The notes under the pieces: model-generated
Told to the model about the DNA's origin: nothing
Database searches by the model: none
What the model saw: only the letters and a program-made list of their open reading frames with translations
Translations under genes and position numbers: made by a program
Shown: in pieces, positions 20,187 to 32,696 of the stretch
Position numbering within the stretch: the stretch's first letter is position 1
Layout of the letters: every line of letters starts with the position of its first letter
Assembly: GCA_006503535.1 (NCBI GenBank)
Contig: QYRS01000007.1
Span: forward strand, 682,001 to 746,000
DNA length: 64,000 nt
DNA from: Arthrinium phaeospermum
Lineage: Eukaryota; Ascomycota; Sordariomycetes; Amphisphaeriales; Apiosporaceae
Reading direction: 5' to 3'

Positions 20187-22217
20187 ATGTCGGCCGTTAC
20201 GAAGAAACCCCCTTCTGCGGGTATTGGCCGCCTGCCCGATAGCAGTCCCTCTGTTGATAGAGCCACGGCACGCAGCACGCCGCGTACCTCGACTCCGTCC
20301 ACAAGTGCTGTCGCTGCCGGCCTCAACAGCACCCCCTCAAGGACACGATCCAGCAGGAGCGGCACTCCGGTCTCTGCACGAGCGGCTGCCGCCCATCGCC
20401 AGTCATCCTCGCTGAGCATCTCCTCCAACGAGGTCGACGAAGCCGCACGGGCGGAGACGGTGGCGCTGATCGACGACTTGAAGGCCAGATTAGAAAAAGC
20501 AGACGCTACATCGGAGCAGTTCAGGAAACAGGCTGAAGTCTTGCAGTCGCGGCTCGACGAGACTTTGAAGGAGCAAGCCAAGTTCGAAGAGCGGGTGCAT
20601 GAAAGTGAAGAACAGATCGAAGCCCTACGAAATGAGAAGCGCGAGTCGGCAAGGCAAATGCGCGAGATGGAAACCATTTACGAGGCCGAGCGAAGCTCGA
20701 TGCTCAAGGAGAAGGAGGAGATGTCTAACCGCGAGGAGGAGATGCAGTCGGTCATCAACAGGCTCAAGGATACCATTAACCAAAAGAACGTCGATGACGA
20801 GTACCGACCCTCGAGACAATGTAAGCATAACCCCTGGTATGCCCCTTCCTCGGCGCAATGACTAACATCTTCCTTTTCAGCAAATAACTCATCGCCGACG
20901 GTAGACGGCGGGAACTTCGCTCCCCCTTCGTCAGTGCAGCGCAGCGACTCGAGGAACAACTCGAAGCTGCTCCTTCAAAAGGACAAGCTGATTGAATCAC
21001 TTCGACTGGAACTGGCCGAGGCTCAGATCAAACTCGTTGAATCCGAAAACCAAGGAGGTGGCCGCCTGCACGAGGTGGAGCGCTTGTTGATGGAGGCGCG
21101 CATGGCTAACGCACGTCTCATGGAGGACAACGAGTCTTACCAGCTGCTTCTGCAGGAGAAGACCCTGCACGGGGATTTTGGCAAGGGTGACTTCAGCTAT
21201 ATGGGTGTCACCGCTAACCAAGACGCTTTGAGCGCCCTGGAGGGTCGCTCTAGCACCGGCGGCGAGGCACCTGCCGAGAGCAATGCCACCACTCTTGGTG
21301 CTAGCCTCGCAGATGAACTCGGCGATGCTGCGGACGACCTGGCCGTTTCTACGGTAGACGACGGAGAGCATCAGCGTCGCCTCGAGGGCGAGATTCGCGC
21401 CATGAAGGACCAGAACAAGGCTCTCACGCTCTACATTAACAAGATTATCGAGCGTCTCCTCCAACATCAGGAGTTCGAGCACATCTTGGACCAGTCTTCT
21501 GATCCCAAGGCCGGTGGAAACGTCAAACAGGAAGTGCCGACCACTCCCTCGGATGCCGGAGGTTTCCTGGCTCGTGCCAAGACTGCCATGAACGGCAGCA
21601 CCCCACCTATTGCTCCCGCCGCTCGCCGTCCTCGGCCAATGAGTTTCATACCTTCTACCAACACTGCCCACCACGACCCAGACACTGCTCCCAGTATCCC
21701 CATTGGCCTCGCCCGGTCGGCTTCGTCCCGCCGCATACCCGGCCGTCCTATGAGCGAACAAATCATCGGTGCTGCCGGCATCGTGAATGCCATGTACAAG
21801 GGACCTGACGGGCCCATGTCACCAACACTGTCCGCGGGCCGTAACAGCGCCCAGTTCTTTAGCGGGGCCGGCACGCCGCGGGCTGCATCCTCGGGCAACA
21901 GCGCCCCTACCGCGGGTAACTTCCCGGGCATGCGCAGCGAAACAAGCAGTGTCTCCGGTGAGAGTGCAGGCGGCGACGCGTCGAACACTAGCGTCAGCCA
22001 GAGCCCACCGCGTACTATTGGGTCAGGTCACAGCGAGGGCAAGGGCAGCCATGCTACTTTTGCGGGCAACAAGCCTCGGCCCCTGCGACTGGTTCAGGAG
22101 AACGCACCTCAGCCGGAGACGAACAAGCGTGCTAGCTGGTTCGGCTGGGCGCAGTCGGCTCTGCAGAACAACAAGTCGGCCAGTGAGGGCGGTACAAGCG
22201 AAAGTATCAAGGAATAG
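20187..22217 (+). CDS. Coiled-coil fungal protein of unknown function (656 aa)
   Basis: Two exons, 20187-20820 and 20881-22217, join across a 60-nt intron (GTAAGC donor, CTAAC branch, TTTTCAG acceptor). The ATG has AAA upstream. Residues 1-80 are Ser/Thr/Pro/Arg-rich. About 83-205 is a continuous coiled coil (ALIDDLKARLEKADATSEQF and following heptads). A Ser/Asn linker precedes a second coil (about 245-310) containing LLMEARMANARLMEDNESY, and a third helix reads IRAMKDQNKALTLYINKIIE. The C-terminal 280 residues are disordered, with a short amphipathic patch (ASWFGWAQSALQNN) just before the end. Long coils with disordered ends suggest a cytoskeletal, polarity or trafficking scaffold. I recall similar fungal proteins annotated only as M-protein-repeat-like, so the function stays open. 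Confidence 0.88.
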
Positions 22218-25200
22218 GTCCCCTTGCCTCGCTTGGTGCTGGCTACCACCTCTGGGCGGGTGTCAGCCGGGTAAAGCAGTGGCGAAGGAGTCGAACGGAC
22301 CAGCCCGGGACGGTCATCAGCGGATATAGAAGGAGACGTGAAAGCAGATGAACCGACATGTTAGTATGATAATTCCCACGGGACGAAAGCATGATGATCA
22401 TGAGAAAAAGATTGTTGCTAGTCAGCATTACTTACATGGCGAAGGAGATTGAAGTTAGTTAGTTGGGTAGCGGAAGCGGAGACGGAGAAAGCATAGTAGC
22501 TGGCATCATTTGTGTCGGTAGAGAGGAGGCGTGGGCGGTAACTTCTTTAACGATAATGAGGGTTTTATACGTATATAAATTATTTATAGTCTTAAGTATG
22601 CAGGTGCGAAATCTTCTTTTCTTTTTTACACTGTCACTTCCTCTCCCATGGTGAAAAAGTCTTGGATGTACCTACGCGGGTTCGTTGTCCATCGCGGTAT
22701 CAGCTTTATACGTAGATCATCCCATGGTAGCATTGAAGATGGCCAGCCAGCCCTGAGGGGGACATGTGCCAGGTTACCCAGACTCTCGAGAGCCTCGAAT
22801 ATGGCAATCTTCGTCGTGCCATTTCGAGCGCACCCTCGATAGTTGATATCGCTCGTTGTCAATTGAACGCATACTTCCTTTCTCCCAACTTACATTGTCT
22901 CTTGAATTCAAACCTGTCACCCGTGTTCAGGGGCTAGGGGGCTAAATGATGCTCCCTCCTACCCCCCCTGTAATATACTTAGTCTGTGTCGATCAGGGAC
23001 GTTGAACTCTATCTCAAACTCTATTGCTAGTTTGACAACAAGATCTCCCCTACGCGCGAACGTGGCTTGACTACCCGCCTACCCGAGTTCTTGACCATCA
23101 TCAAGGGGAGGCCTGGCTTGAGGGGGTTTTCCAAACCACTTGCGCCAAGTGGTACATGCACGGCGAAAAGCTACTACCCACCAGAAGTAATCTTTTTGAA
23201 TATGAGATAGTGCAACTTGTTGAAGGGGAGCGCAGACCACTTGCGCCATCCTCATATTCTCTGAGACCCATGCCTAACTTCCAAGGCAGGCTTGGAATAC
23301 GTCCTATATGCAAGGACAAGATAATCTCATGGCGATGGTGGACGGGCAACCAGGTAGAGATACGGTGACTACCGCTGATGGCAGGGTGTGATGCCGAGGT
23401 TTATGGCGCAAATGATCTGCCGTTGCGTAAAGAGAAAAGCCGAAGGCCATGTCATTGCCCCAGAGCGTATTGGGATCAGTATCATAAAAAGGGGGCAACT
23501 AAGGGGGCACCCCAGGAGCTTGGAGTAGAGTGGCCGGATTCTCATGACCTAACATATTTCGTTCTTTCGTAACCCTTCTAACGGATCGATGGGAGTTCAC
23601 GCTGCGCAAGGTCAGTGGCAATGGCCCTGAATCGACCTGACATCGACTAATACCAAAACGTCGAGGGACTCACACGGCCTCTTCTCTCGGACTTCTGTCG
23701 ACCTTGCCGGGGGAGGAGCAGATACTGCTATACCACCATGGGTTGAGTGCATGTAGCAGCGTCATATGCTTGTTTGCAGTGGCTCGTATATCGGACCGAG
23801 AGTAATCCGGAAACCCACGATAGTATGGCAACACAAGTGGAAGAATGGGCTTCGATGCAGTAGGAGCACGGAAAAGAACAGGTAGATCATCAGGCTCGGG
23901 GGGTATGGCAGGCAGACCCAGATCAGGCAGTAGTCAAGTGACATACCAACGTTATCACTATGTGTTGTTCGCTCTTGTGGATTATGCCACTTGCAAGAGT
24001 TATCGTCGTCGACTCTTCCATGGACACATCGCAGTGCTTGGTGTTCGACCAAAGTCCACGCGCTCCCTCCCAAACATGAACAAGGAGATGGAGGCAGCCA
24101 CATGTGGCAAAGCCAGTTGGCTTGTTTCGACGTTCGCTCTGCATATATGTATACTTACTCTGCATTCGTGACTCTTGACGTTGCGACCAATGGCGAAGAA
24201 TCTCTGACCATGTGCCCCTATAAGACTGGCTGTAGAGCATGCCACGTCACTTTGCCAAAGAGGTCGCGTGAACAACAGCCTTCCGCCCCGCGGGCAAACT
24301 CAACAGAAAGGGGGCTAAATCAAGGAAGTCGACGAAAAGGTCGACATGTTGGAAGCCAGGCTATCAGCCTGATCAAGACACACATTGGTGTTGGCGGCAC
24401 CAGCAATCCTCCTACTTGATCACTGCCAGCCCACCTACAGTAAGTCATACATACTGCGAATCCCATATTTCCCCCACACTAAATTAGGCACCGTGATATC
24501 TGAACCACGGAGCCAACTGAGCCACTTTGGCAGCAGGGCCAGTAGAGACATGCATGCATATCTTACACCGAGCGAAAGTGATGGGGGCTAGTGCCGGAAG
24601 GGAAGGAGGGTAAAAAAGGATTGGGAAACCATCTACAAGTAAGCAAGAATTTCACCCATAAGGCGCCCCCCAAAAACGTCATCGCCGACCGGTCGAACCA
24701 GATCACCAATCTGGCACACATGCGTCTCAATGGTGTGGGAGAGCCCAGCCGATTGGTATCGCGCCCAGTCTATTGCTGCGGGCGGCAGCTAGCGAGCCTA
24801 TAGCCATCGCGGGTTCCTGCGCAGATGACCCAAGCCCGTCCGGAACGGGATGTCGGGACAACACAGCAGACCCAGACAAGAAGGGAGTGTGGGACAAGTC
24901 AGATCAGAGAGATGGAGATAGGTGTGACCTGCCTGTCCCCATCTCGACGAACACCTTTCTTGAGAGAGAGAGAACGAACTGCCAGTATACATGCGACACA
25001 TGGGCACAGCACAGGAGGCCCGTCTTGGACGGGCCGTTGCTTAGCTGTATTACGTCAGATCATAGTGTCAGACGACTTGCCCGCAATGGTTACATGCGTC
25101 TGTGCCTGTTTCTATTTCTAGTAGAGCACGTGGATTGGCTCGCCGACAGGAGACAGATGCAAACAATGCCTTTGTCTAAAGCATGTAGGTAGTTATTTCA

Positions 25201-28200
25201 GGATGTGTGGGAGGAGGCTCGGCCTTCCAGCTACAACAGTAGCATGTCAACGGCTTGTAAGCATGGGCGGACGATCCCGGATCGACTGCTCTCGGTCGTA
25301 CCCAGCCTCGGTGAAGGAGCCGATACCATGTGCGAGGCTTTTCATGTGTGTTCATCGGCCATAAGGGAAGAAGCTGGCGAAAAAGAAAAGGCCCGGTTAT
25401 TCAATTCAATTCGGACTGCCACCATAAACCAGGGGATCTGATGAGTCACCAATGGATTTCTTCTCAATCTCGTTACGTAGCAAGTCACTGGCAAGATAAT
25501 AAGCATACGCGATACAACATTGAAAACGGTCAGATAGCCAGTCCGCCCACTTGTCATCCTCTGACAGGCTGGGGAGATCTGCACTCTTCTTGCAAACAAT
25601 CTCTCACCCAGAGACATAATAAGCTAGGTAGATAAGCAATATATGCCACGAGGCTGAGTAAGATTCAGTGCAATGGTCTGTTGCATCTCGATGCGATTTG
25701 TGCGCCAGCTCTTTCTGTCGGGTTTTCTGCCAAGAAAACCATCCGCGTGTGCGTGTGCATCCCAACCTCTTATTTTCCTGTCAGAACTGCATGGAGGGGG
25801 ACGGATAGAGGGGGATGTGCGTGGAACCGGCGCCTCTGCCAAATGGCGGTAACCAAGGATCGGTGGGGTGCAGGCCCCAAGGCCTGCAATTCGCGATGCA
25901 AAAACAATGCAAATGCAAATGCAGGCAGAGAAAACCTTGAGGGGGGACGTGTGGCAGCGTGGAGTAGAAGCCATATGGAACAATCCGTAGGGCCAGAAGG
26001 GCTTCCCTAATCTCTAGCTCGGATCCCAGGGCAAAGTCGCGGGTACTTTCTCGGCACTTCTCCAGCGCTTGCTACCTGGCGGCATCAGCCTGTAGGTCGC
26101 TGGTAGTCTCAACTTGTAGGCTGCCCGTCAATGCCGGGCGTTGCACTCTCCCACTTCCCCCCTACCCACTTCCCGGAGCCCCGGAAGCGTGGTACGAATC
26201 TCTCGGCTTCACCACCCATCGCCTTGGGGGCTTGCGACTGGTACCTGACTCTCTTGATGATCGTGGGCTTTCGAGCACACCGCATGTCACTTGGCGTGGA
26301 GTAATAAACCGCGCAATGGGGGTCAGCTTGCAGAAGCCCGCCCCTTGCGGATCAGATGGAAGACCAATAGTTGAATCACGATGTCAGTACAAAATCCTTT
26401 CACGGGACTTGCTAGAGCATAAATTGCGATGTCGCTTGAAGATGCCCTGGAAGGAGGAAGGGCCCCTTCCGTCGGGTCCTCGCCCAGTACTCGCCCTTCA
26501 GCAATGAGAAAATTAGCCTCCAATTGGCTTGCGGTACTGCCCTTGTCCAACAGTGAGTACCTCAGATAAATTGTAAGTCTTAGACAAGAGCTGAAATTGG
26601 CGTGGGAATGGCGCTGTCTAGACCTTTGACAGTCAGGGGTGTCGGACGACGAGGAAAAACAGCACTGTCTTGCCCTCTTTTCTCTTCTTCTACGGATACC
26701 TAGTGCAGCAGCATCTGGAATTCGAAAGACGTTCTGTCAGCGAACACCATTCTAGCAGATACCTAGGTTACGTTTCGGGTACGGGTAGCTTGGCCCGAAA
26801 CGGACCAAGACTGCCAAGGTCGAAGACGGAAACGGATATTCTCCCATCGTCTCCCTTTTGCCGGAATTCCAACACGAATCAGCAACTGCTGCCCATTACC
26901 TTTCAGGGTGCCTGGCTGACCTCGATAAGAACGGAAAATAAGCCCTCTGCGTTTACTTGACTTGCCCTGACTGGAGTTTGGCTTGGATCCGAGCTGTCGG
27001 GGTTACTGTGCTTAAGTACCACCTGATGATGCATGATTGGCTGGCAATCACCTGCGCCTGTGCATCTTTGAGATCCTTTACTGGTGTACTAATTATGACG
27101 CGTTGACTGACAGACCGATGAAAAGAACTTCCTAGGCTGTTGGGATCGCATGCGGCACTTGTTAGTAGGCCACTTGTTTTCTCTCTCTTCGTCTTTGCCT
27201 AGGGACATGAATCTATTGATAGATTTTGTCGTAGGGACTGCGCATCCGACCGAGCTGCCAAATCTGTAATCAATCAATTAATCAATCTACATACCTACTC
27301 CATCCGCCAGATCGATATGTACTGGATGTTGCACAAGTATAAGTCATCGGGGATTAACCTATCCATGTGAAACCAAAAGACCACAGACTCGGCAGCCTGT
27401 GAATAGAAGAGACCACTTCCCGGCATCTCTCAAGTTTCAGGGCAATTAACCTTACCGTGGGCACCTACCGAAGATGGTCATAACAATGCATGGCGATCAA
27501 ATCGATCGAGAGGTTAGGTTAGGAAGTACATGTAGTGAGTGGTAGAAAGTAGGCGGCCATTAGACTGGAGGGAGCGGGTGACTGTAGCGGTACTGGGATA
27601 CTTCAGGTACGGATACCCACCCGGCAGGTTTTGGGCATTGCCAGGAGTCACTTAATGCAAGTCTGCGTGTGGTTGAAGGCGGCATTTGGCCAACCAAACC
27701 CTGGTCTCCGACGAAAATTGCTGAAGTGCCAACGTACGAGGACAGTATTGGGATCTCAGTGTCAGATGTACAGTACAGCGCAACGGCCAAGCCATCAGCA
27801 ACCTCCAACCCGCCATCTCTCGTGCCGCCGAAACCCCATTTCTTAACGGACAATTTGGGCTTTACAGGCTAGGCTGCTCGCTACTACACGGCACCAGTAC
27901 AGGCTAGTCTGCTAGCATTGAATGCGACAACTGACATTGTTAGATTGTCTTTTTTCCCTCTCCTCGGGCCTGGCTTTTTTTTCCCAGGTTAGTTACATCA
28001 TCTAGGAGGCTTCTTTTTTTTTTGTTCGTGTCGGGTGGCCTGCTACTTCGTAGTTCCTCGTCCGCCTGTCTATCCTGTCCTGTCTGTTTTTTTTTTAGTC
28101 TGACGTCGACACGCCATCTCTACATCTGTCAACTGAATACCACTCAACACTTGGAGCATATTGGAACGAATGCTGCCGCCCAAACTCCAAATCCACCTGC

Positions 28201-28619
28201 ACAAAAACTCCACATTTCGTCATCCAGTTAAACCAGACGACGACGGGTTTTCCTACATACAACACGTCTGTCTGCATACTGCACTGCTACTTTTCGACGT
28301 TACGTACTCTTCTGCCGTCCAGTTGTTTTTGGTCCTGGTTATCCATCTTTTTTTTCACTACCCGCACCCCACGACCGGCACCTTACAAAGTTCAACCCGT
28401 TCTGCCTACTCGCACCTTAGCCCTTGTCTGGCAGAGAGGACTATCGACCAACCAACAAATCATCGCGACCCATCTGGACCTGCGCCTAGGGCATTGTGGG
28501 GGAAGACACGTCGGAGAAGATAGCCTTAGGTAAACTCCCGCCGGCCACCTCGCTCTTTGCACCTGGCATTCTCGGCTCAACGCCTGCCCCGTCATACGAA
28601 CGCACCCATACGCGATTAA
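22218..28619. other. Gene-poor region, 6.4 kb
   Basis: No reading frame here has convincing length, codon bias or recognisable domains on either strand. The first 500 bases are likely the 3' flank of the coiled-coil gene, and the last about 700 bases (T-rich, then mixed) the VAC7 promoter and leader. In between the sequence is of average composition with no long repeats. A 17-base inverted repeat (CCACTTG, 3-base loop, CAAGTGG) at 23136-23152 is echoed by CCACTTGCGCCA near 23237. No tRNA gene or transposon ends were identified. Confidence 0.45.
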
Positions 28620-28823
28620 CCCCTAGTCGACCATTCGCTCGGTCCGTGGTCCAGTCACAACAAGTCCCACTGCCAGATTCATCATGATCAGCCGCCCTCG
28701 ACCCACGAGCACCCGATTGTCGAGCTAAAGCAAACTTTGGGAGTCGTTGCAGAGGTTCCAGAGACGCCAGCCGTGATTGCAAAACCCTTGCCAGTGCCAG
28801 TGCCCACTCCAACACCCGCCAAC

Positions 28824-31655
28824 ATGGACAGGTCCGGTACCTTGCCAAACAGCGCCAGCACTGCCGGTTTGGATGCCAGTGTCTCCAGCCTGAACTCGGT
28901 TGACCATGACGCCAACCTAGACACACAGCAGTCGAAGTGGACGTCTACAAACACCTCTCTCACAGCTTCACCTCTAGCATCCAGGGAGACTTCGCCGGCG
29001 AGGACACACGGAAAGCCCACAACCCGGCCAGTCCGCCCGTCCGTAACAGCGACAGCCAATAGTTCACGGAAGAACAGTCTTCAAGACCCGAGCCCATCGA
29101 GGTCAAGATCGTCCCATCTCCCCACAGCAGCTTCTCGGCAGCAGTTATCAGCGGCAACGACGCCTACATTACCGCCGCCGTCAACGCCTGAACCTGTTCT
29201 TCGTACACCGCAACCTCAGAAGCCATTGGTTGCGACTGAGAATCCCAACAGCTCGCCTCGGTGGCCGGTATCGCCGCGATTGAAGTCGCCGCCTCCTGCT
29301 CTCAACAAACCTGCTGTGCCGCCGTCTCAGCCGTTTCGAAAAAACGAACAAGAGCCTCCAGCAATCAATGTGCAGCGGGCGACACCATCACCAAACCCGC
29401 GCTCATCGGAAGCCTCGTCGCAGGCAGTTTCAGATGCCGAAGGTGACGACGGCGCTATGTTGCCCTCTGGCATGAGGACCCCAGCGAGAGGGCCTAGTGG
29501 TGCCAGCTCGACGCTGGAAACAGTGCAGGAGGTCAGCCAGCCCAATACCCCAGGCCCCGACCTCAATATGGCCATAGAGAAGTTGTCGCAAGCGGCAGCC
29601 GCGACCTCTGAAATGGCTTCCAGGTCCGATCCTGCTCTGCAAAGGTCCAGGTCTGCTAGGATTGCCAGACATGGCACAAATAGCGAGAGCGGCAGCGATA
29701 GCGGTAGTGTGAAGGCCGACACGCGAAGGTCTAGCTCTGCCGCACCACCACCCTTACTGCATAGTCGACAGTCCAGTACGGCACTGAAGTTTGCAGGAAA
29801 GGGCCATACTACAGGCGAGACATCGTCAAAGCACATCACAGTCGAAGAGGAGGAGGTCAACTCGATGCCGCGTGTGACGTTGGGTCTCAAAGACCCTGGG
29901 CAGAGTGTGAGCGGGAGCTTGAAGACCAAGCAAAGCTCTGAAACAATCAGGCCGAGGAAGGAGAAGAAGAAGGCCACTCGAAAACAGCCTACATCTGGCC
30001 CTGGTGAGCCACCAAATCTACTTACTACAAGACCACCCAAGTTGCGCCACAGTCAGTCGACAAGGTCGATCTCGTCTGCGGTGTCCTCTTGTCGATCGCC
30101 AGCGAAGTTGTACGGCCAAGGGCCGTCCTCGGAAGCAGCCACGAGTCCGCAGCAGCTTTCCAAGAAGGCATTGCGTTCTCCCAGTATCACTGCCCATATG
30201 ACCAACTTGCTAACAGGGGGATCACGTGTAGCATCGTCCAAAGCAGATATCTTTGAGGCTAAAGTCGCCAGCGCTGTCGAAGAGGCTAATTCATCCGATT
30301 CGGATGAAACATTTGTCTATGACTCTAACCCACCGGATGTGAGCGACAGGCCACGGCGCTACCACTCTCGTACGCCGAGCGCGACGTCAATGGTGAGTCA
30401 GTTGGACCGCAATGCACTGCGGGGTATACATACCGTCCACGAGGGCACCACTGCCACGAACCCAGCCATCAAAAAGAACATGAAATTCGTCAACACTTAC
30501 AACAGTAACGGAGCTGAGAGTATGACGGGCGAGGACGACGGTAACGGGACCAGCCGCAGCAATGCTGGCTCAGCAAGGGGCACCGGACGCCATCATCACC
30601 ATGCCGGCCGTTGGGGGCGCGGCAATGGCAGCAACCATCTTTCTCTATTTGACAACGAATCACCTTTCCCTAACGCGGCACGCTCCAAGCTGTCTGGCAC
30701 CACTTCTAGAGTCTCGTCCAACCCACCCAGCCCGCGTTTTCCTCCCCATCGAAGCTCGCCAATGAATGGAAGCAAACGCCAGATGACCATGGTCGGCGGC
30801 TATGACATGGACGACACAACGACGGGTGCCGATGACGAGCGAACGCCCTTGATCCATAACGGCAATTCTCTACGTTCGAATCGATCGTCTCGGAATCGGC
30901 GCGTCCAGAGAGATCAAGACCTGGAGTCAAGGTCGTATCACCGCCAACGGCCTTCTTTCCTTAATCGATTTGCGAGCTGCCTGGTCCTTACCGTGATGCT
31001 GCTACTTGTTATTACCGGGGCGATTGGGTTCATGTTTGCAACTTCCCAGCCTCTCCTGGAATTGGAGCTCGTCAAGATATCCAATGTACTGGCCAGCGAA
31101 CAGGAGCTCATGATGGACATTACTGTCAGGGCTCACAACCCCAACATTGTGGTTGTGTCGGTGGACGCGGCCGACCTGGAAGTCTTCGCCAAATCACCCC
31201 ATGCAGGAACAGATTCCGAGTGGTGGCGGAGCCCTCACGGGGACGACTTCGATATCCTCGATGATCCGCCGAACGATCCTCCAGTCGGTCCGCCGGAGGA
31301 CCCCCCTGGACATCGAAACAAGTCCGCACCCAATATGCTACTCGGCAATATTGTCACTCTCAATAGTCCTTTGAACTTTGAAGGGTCCTTTTTCCGTGCC
31401 GGTATATCGATGGCTTCGGGCGAGTTACGCCTTGCTAGACCTGGCAATGATACGGACGGAGGTTCAGAGCGATGGGAGCGCATCCTCGGCGACGAGTTCT
31501 TGCTCATCATCAAGGGGGTGCTGAAATACACACTGCCGCTGAGCCAGCGCATCAGGAGCGCGACGGTGACGGCGCAGACAAAAGTGAAGCCAAATTCGGC
31601 GAACGATCCAACTTTACGACCTAATGGGACCGACTTTGAGATCGGCATATCCTAA
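28824..31655 (+). CDS. VAC7: Vac7-family vacuolar membrane protein, regulator of PI(3,5)P2 synthesis
   Basis: The frame runs from ATG 28824 to TAA 31653-31655 (943 aa). It is open upstream to 28620 without an ATG, and that stretch (PSTHEHPIVELKQTLG and on) looks coding, so an unseen upstream exon may carry the true start. The first 700 residues are Ser/Pro/Arg-rich and disordered, as in known Vac7 proteins. One transmembrane segment (LVLTVMLLLVITGAIGFMFA, residues about 718-738) is followed by a lumenal domain containing NVLASEQELMMDITVRAHNP and LKYTLPLSQR, the Vac7-type C-terminal region. In yeast, Vac7 stimulates the Fab1 lipid kinase at the vacuole together with Vac14. A Pro-rich insertion (DDPPNDPPVGPPEDPPG) interrupts the lumenal domain. 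It is convergent with PRP6. Confidence 0.88.
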   Translation: MDRSGTLPNSASTAGLDASVSSLNSVDHDANLDTQQSKWTSTNTSLTASPLASRETSPARTHGKPTTRPVRPSVTATANSSRKNSLQDPSPSRSRSSHLPTAASRQQLSAATTPTLPPPSTPEPVLRTPQPQKPLVATENPNSSPRWPVSPRLKSPPPALNKPAVPPSQPFRKNEQEPPAINVQRATPSPNPRSSEASSQAVSDAEGDDGAMLPSGMRTPARGPSGASSTLETVQEVSQPNTPGPDLNMAIEKLSQAAAATSEMASRSDPALQRSRSARIARHGTNSESGSDSGSVKADTRRSSSAAPPPLLHSRQSSTALKFAGKGHTTGETSSKHITVEEEEVNSMPRVTLGLKDPGQSVSGSLKTKQSSETIRPRKEKKKATRKQPTSGPGEPPNLLTTRPPKLRHSQSTRSISSAVSSCRSPAKLYGQGPSSEAATSPQQLSKKALRSPSITAHMTNLLTGGSRVASSKADIFEAKVASAVEEANSSDSDETFVYDSNPPDVSDRPRRYHSRTPSATSMVSQLDRNALRGIHTVHEGTTATNPAIKKNMKFVNTYNSNGAESMTGEDDGNGTSRSNAGSARGTGRHHHHAGRWGRGNGSNHLSLFDNESPFPNAARSKLSGTTSRVSSNPPSPRFPPHRSSPMNGSKRQMTMVGGYDMDDTTTGADDERTPLIHNGNSLRSNRSSRNRRVQRDQDLESRSYHRQRPSFLNRFASCLVLTVMLLLVITGAIGFMFATSQPLLELELVKISNVLASEQELMMDITVRAHNPNIVVVSVDAADLEVFAKSPHAGTDSEWWRSPHGDDFDILDDPPNDPPVGPPEDPPGHRNKSAPNMLLGNIVTLNSPLNFEGSFFRAGISMASGELRLARPGNDTDGGSERWERILGDEFLLIIKGVLKYTLPLSQRIRSATVTAQTKVKPNSANDPTLRPNGTDFEIGIS

Positions 31656-32696
31656 CGACATTTTCCTCATCTTGCGAGGTCTTGATAATCCCAATCCTGC
31701 ACCAACACTTTCTTCCATTTGTGGTCTGCTTTGACGATCATCATTATTTGATTCTGTATATCGAGCGAGCATGGCATGGCATGGCATCATCGCATTTGGA
31801 GCTCTCGGCGTTGGATTCTACATTTTTACACCCCCCTCTGTTCTTGAGTCCGTAAGGGGGAAAAGGCCGGTGTTTGTGCTTTACGCCACCGCAGCATTTG
31901 CATTTGATTAAGAGGCTGTTTGGCTCAGACTGGAGGGGATTGGTCCTCTCAAGATGTTTATCAAGGCGTCAAAGACTGGGAACAGCAGCAGCAGCAACAT
32001 GATCTTGACCACACGGCCACACAATCAATGCTGGTAGTCATCATCATACCTTACGTCTATTTTCATTTTATGTTTTTTTATTACTTTTGTCCCACAAGAA
32101 TGCTGTTACGAGCGACGGGCAAACCTCATTGAAGAGAGCGACCGGGATTGGTGTTAAATTCTTTCTACCCCCTTCCTTTCTTTTATGCTTCCTGCCCGTG
32201 ATTGCGGAAAATGGACGCACGCACTTTGCAAGGTGTTGAAAGTAGATGGTGAATTTACAGATAGCGTGCTGCGCGTGTGTTGTGTATGTGCATTATTGGA
32301 GTCGTTTTGTTGAAGAGCAAGAGAGAAAAAAAGGAAAGACCAAATCATGAGCGAACGAGCACAGCATGTGGTGGTGGTGGTGGTTGTCGTCGTTCTGTAC
32401 AAGCAAGCGAAGTTGAGGAGGATATACCCCCTGTGGAAAAAGCAGCGAAGAATGAATGGGAGATGAGTTGAAGGGAGCCATAAGCGAGAGCAAGCAGATA
32501 GAAGTCGGCTTTGGCTGTGTATGCATTTTATTCAAAACAGAATTGCCCCAACAGATACTGATGATGACTACTCGAGTGACGCACGTATTTCAGGGAGACA
32601 AATCGATCTTAAGGGTATATATAATTTGTTTATCAAATCCGATTATTTCTACGTTTAGATGCCTCGTCCTGCCCGTCCACACATACCCACACAGCT
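31656..32696. other. Convergent 3' flanks of VAC7 and PRP6
   Basis: No gene was seen in this 1.0-kb stretch. It holds ATGGC x3 at 31771-31785, a CAG-rich patch near 31983-32000 and a GTG-rich patch near 32370. It should contain both 3' untranslated regions and polyadenylation sites. Confidence 0.5.

Noticed and set aside
19856..20677. 273-codon minus-strand open frame over the leader and first exon of the coiled-coil gene
   Set aside because: It overlaps the start of a well-supported spliced gene. Its Ser/Cys/Arg-rich product has no coherent structure.
29327..30040. 237-codon minus-strand open frame inside VAC7
   Set aside because: Shadow of the Ser/Pro-rich coding frame on the plus strand.
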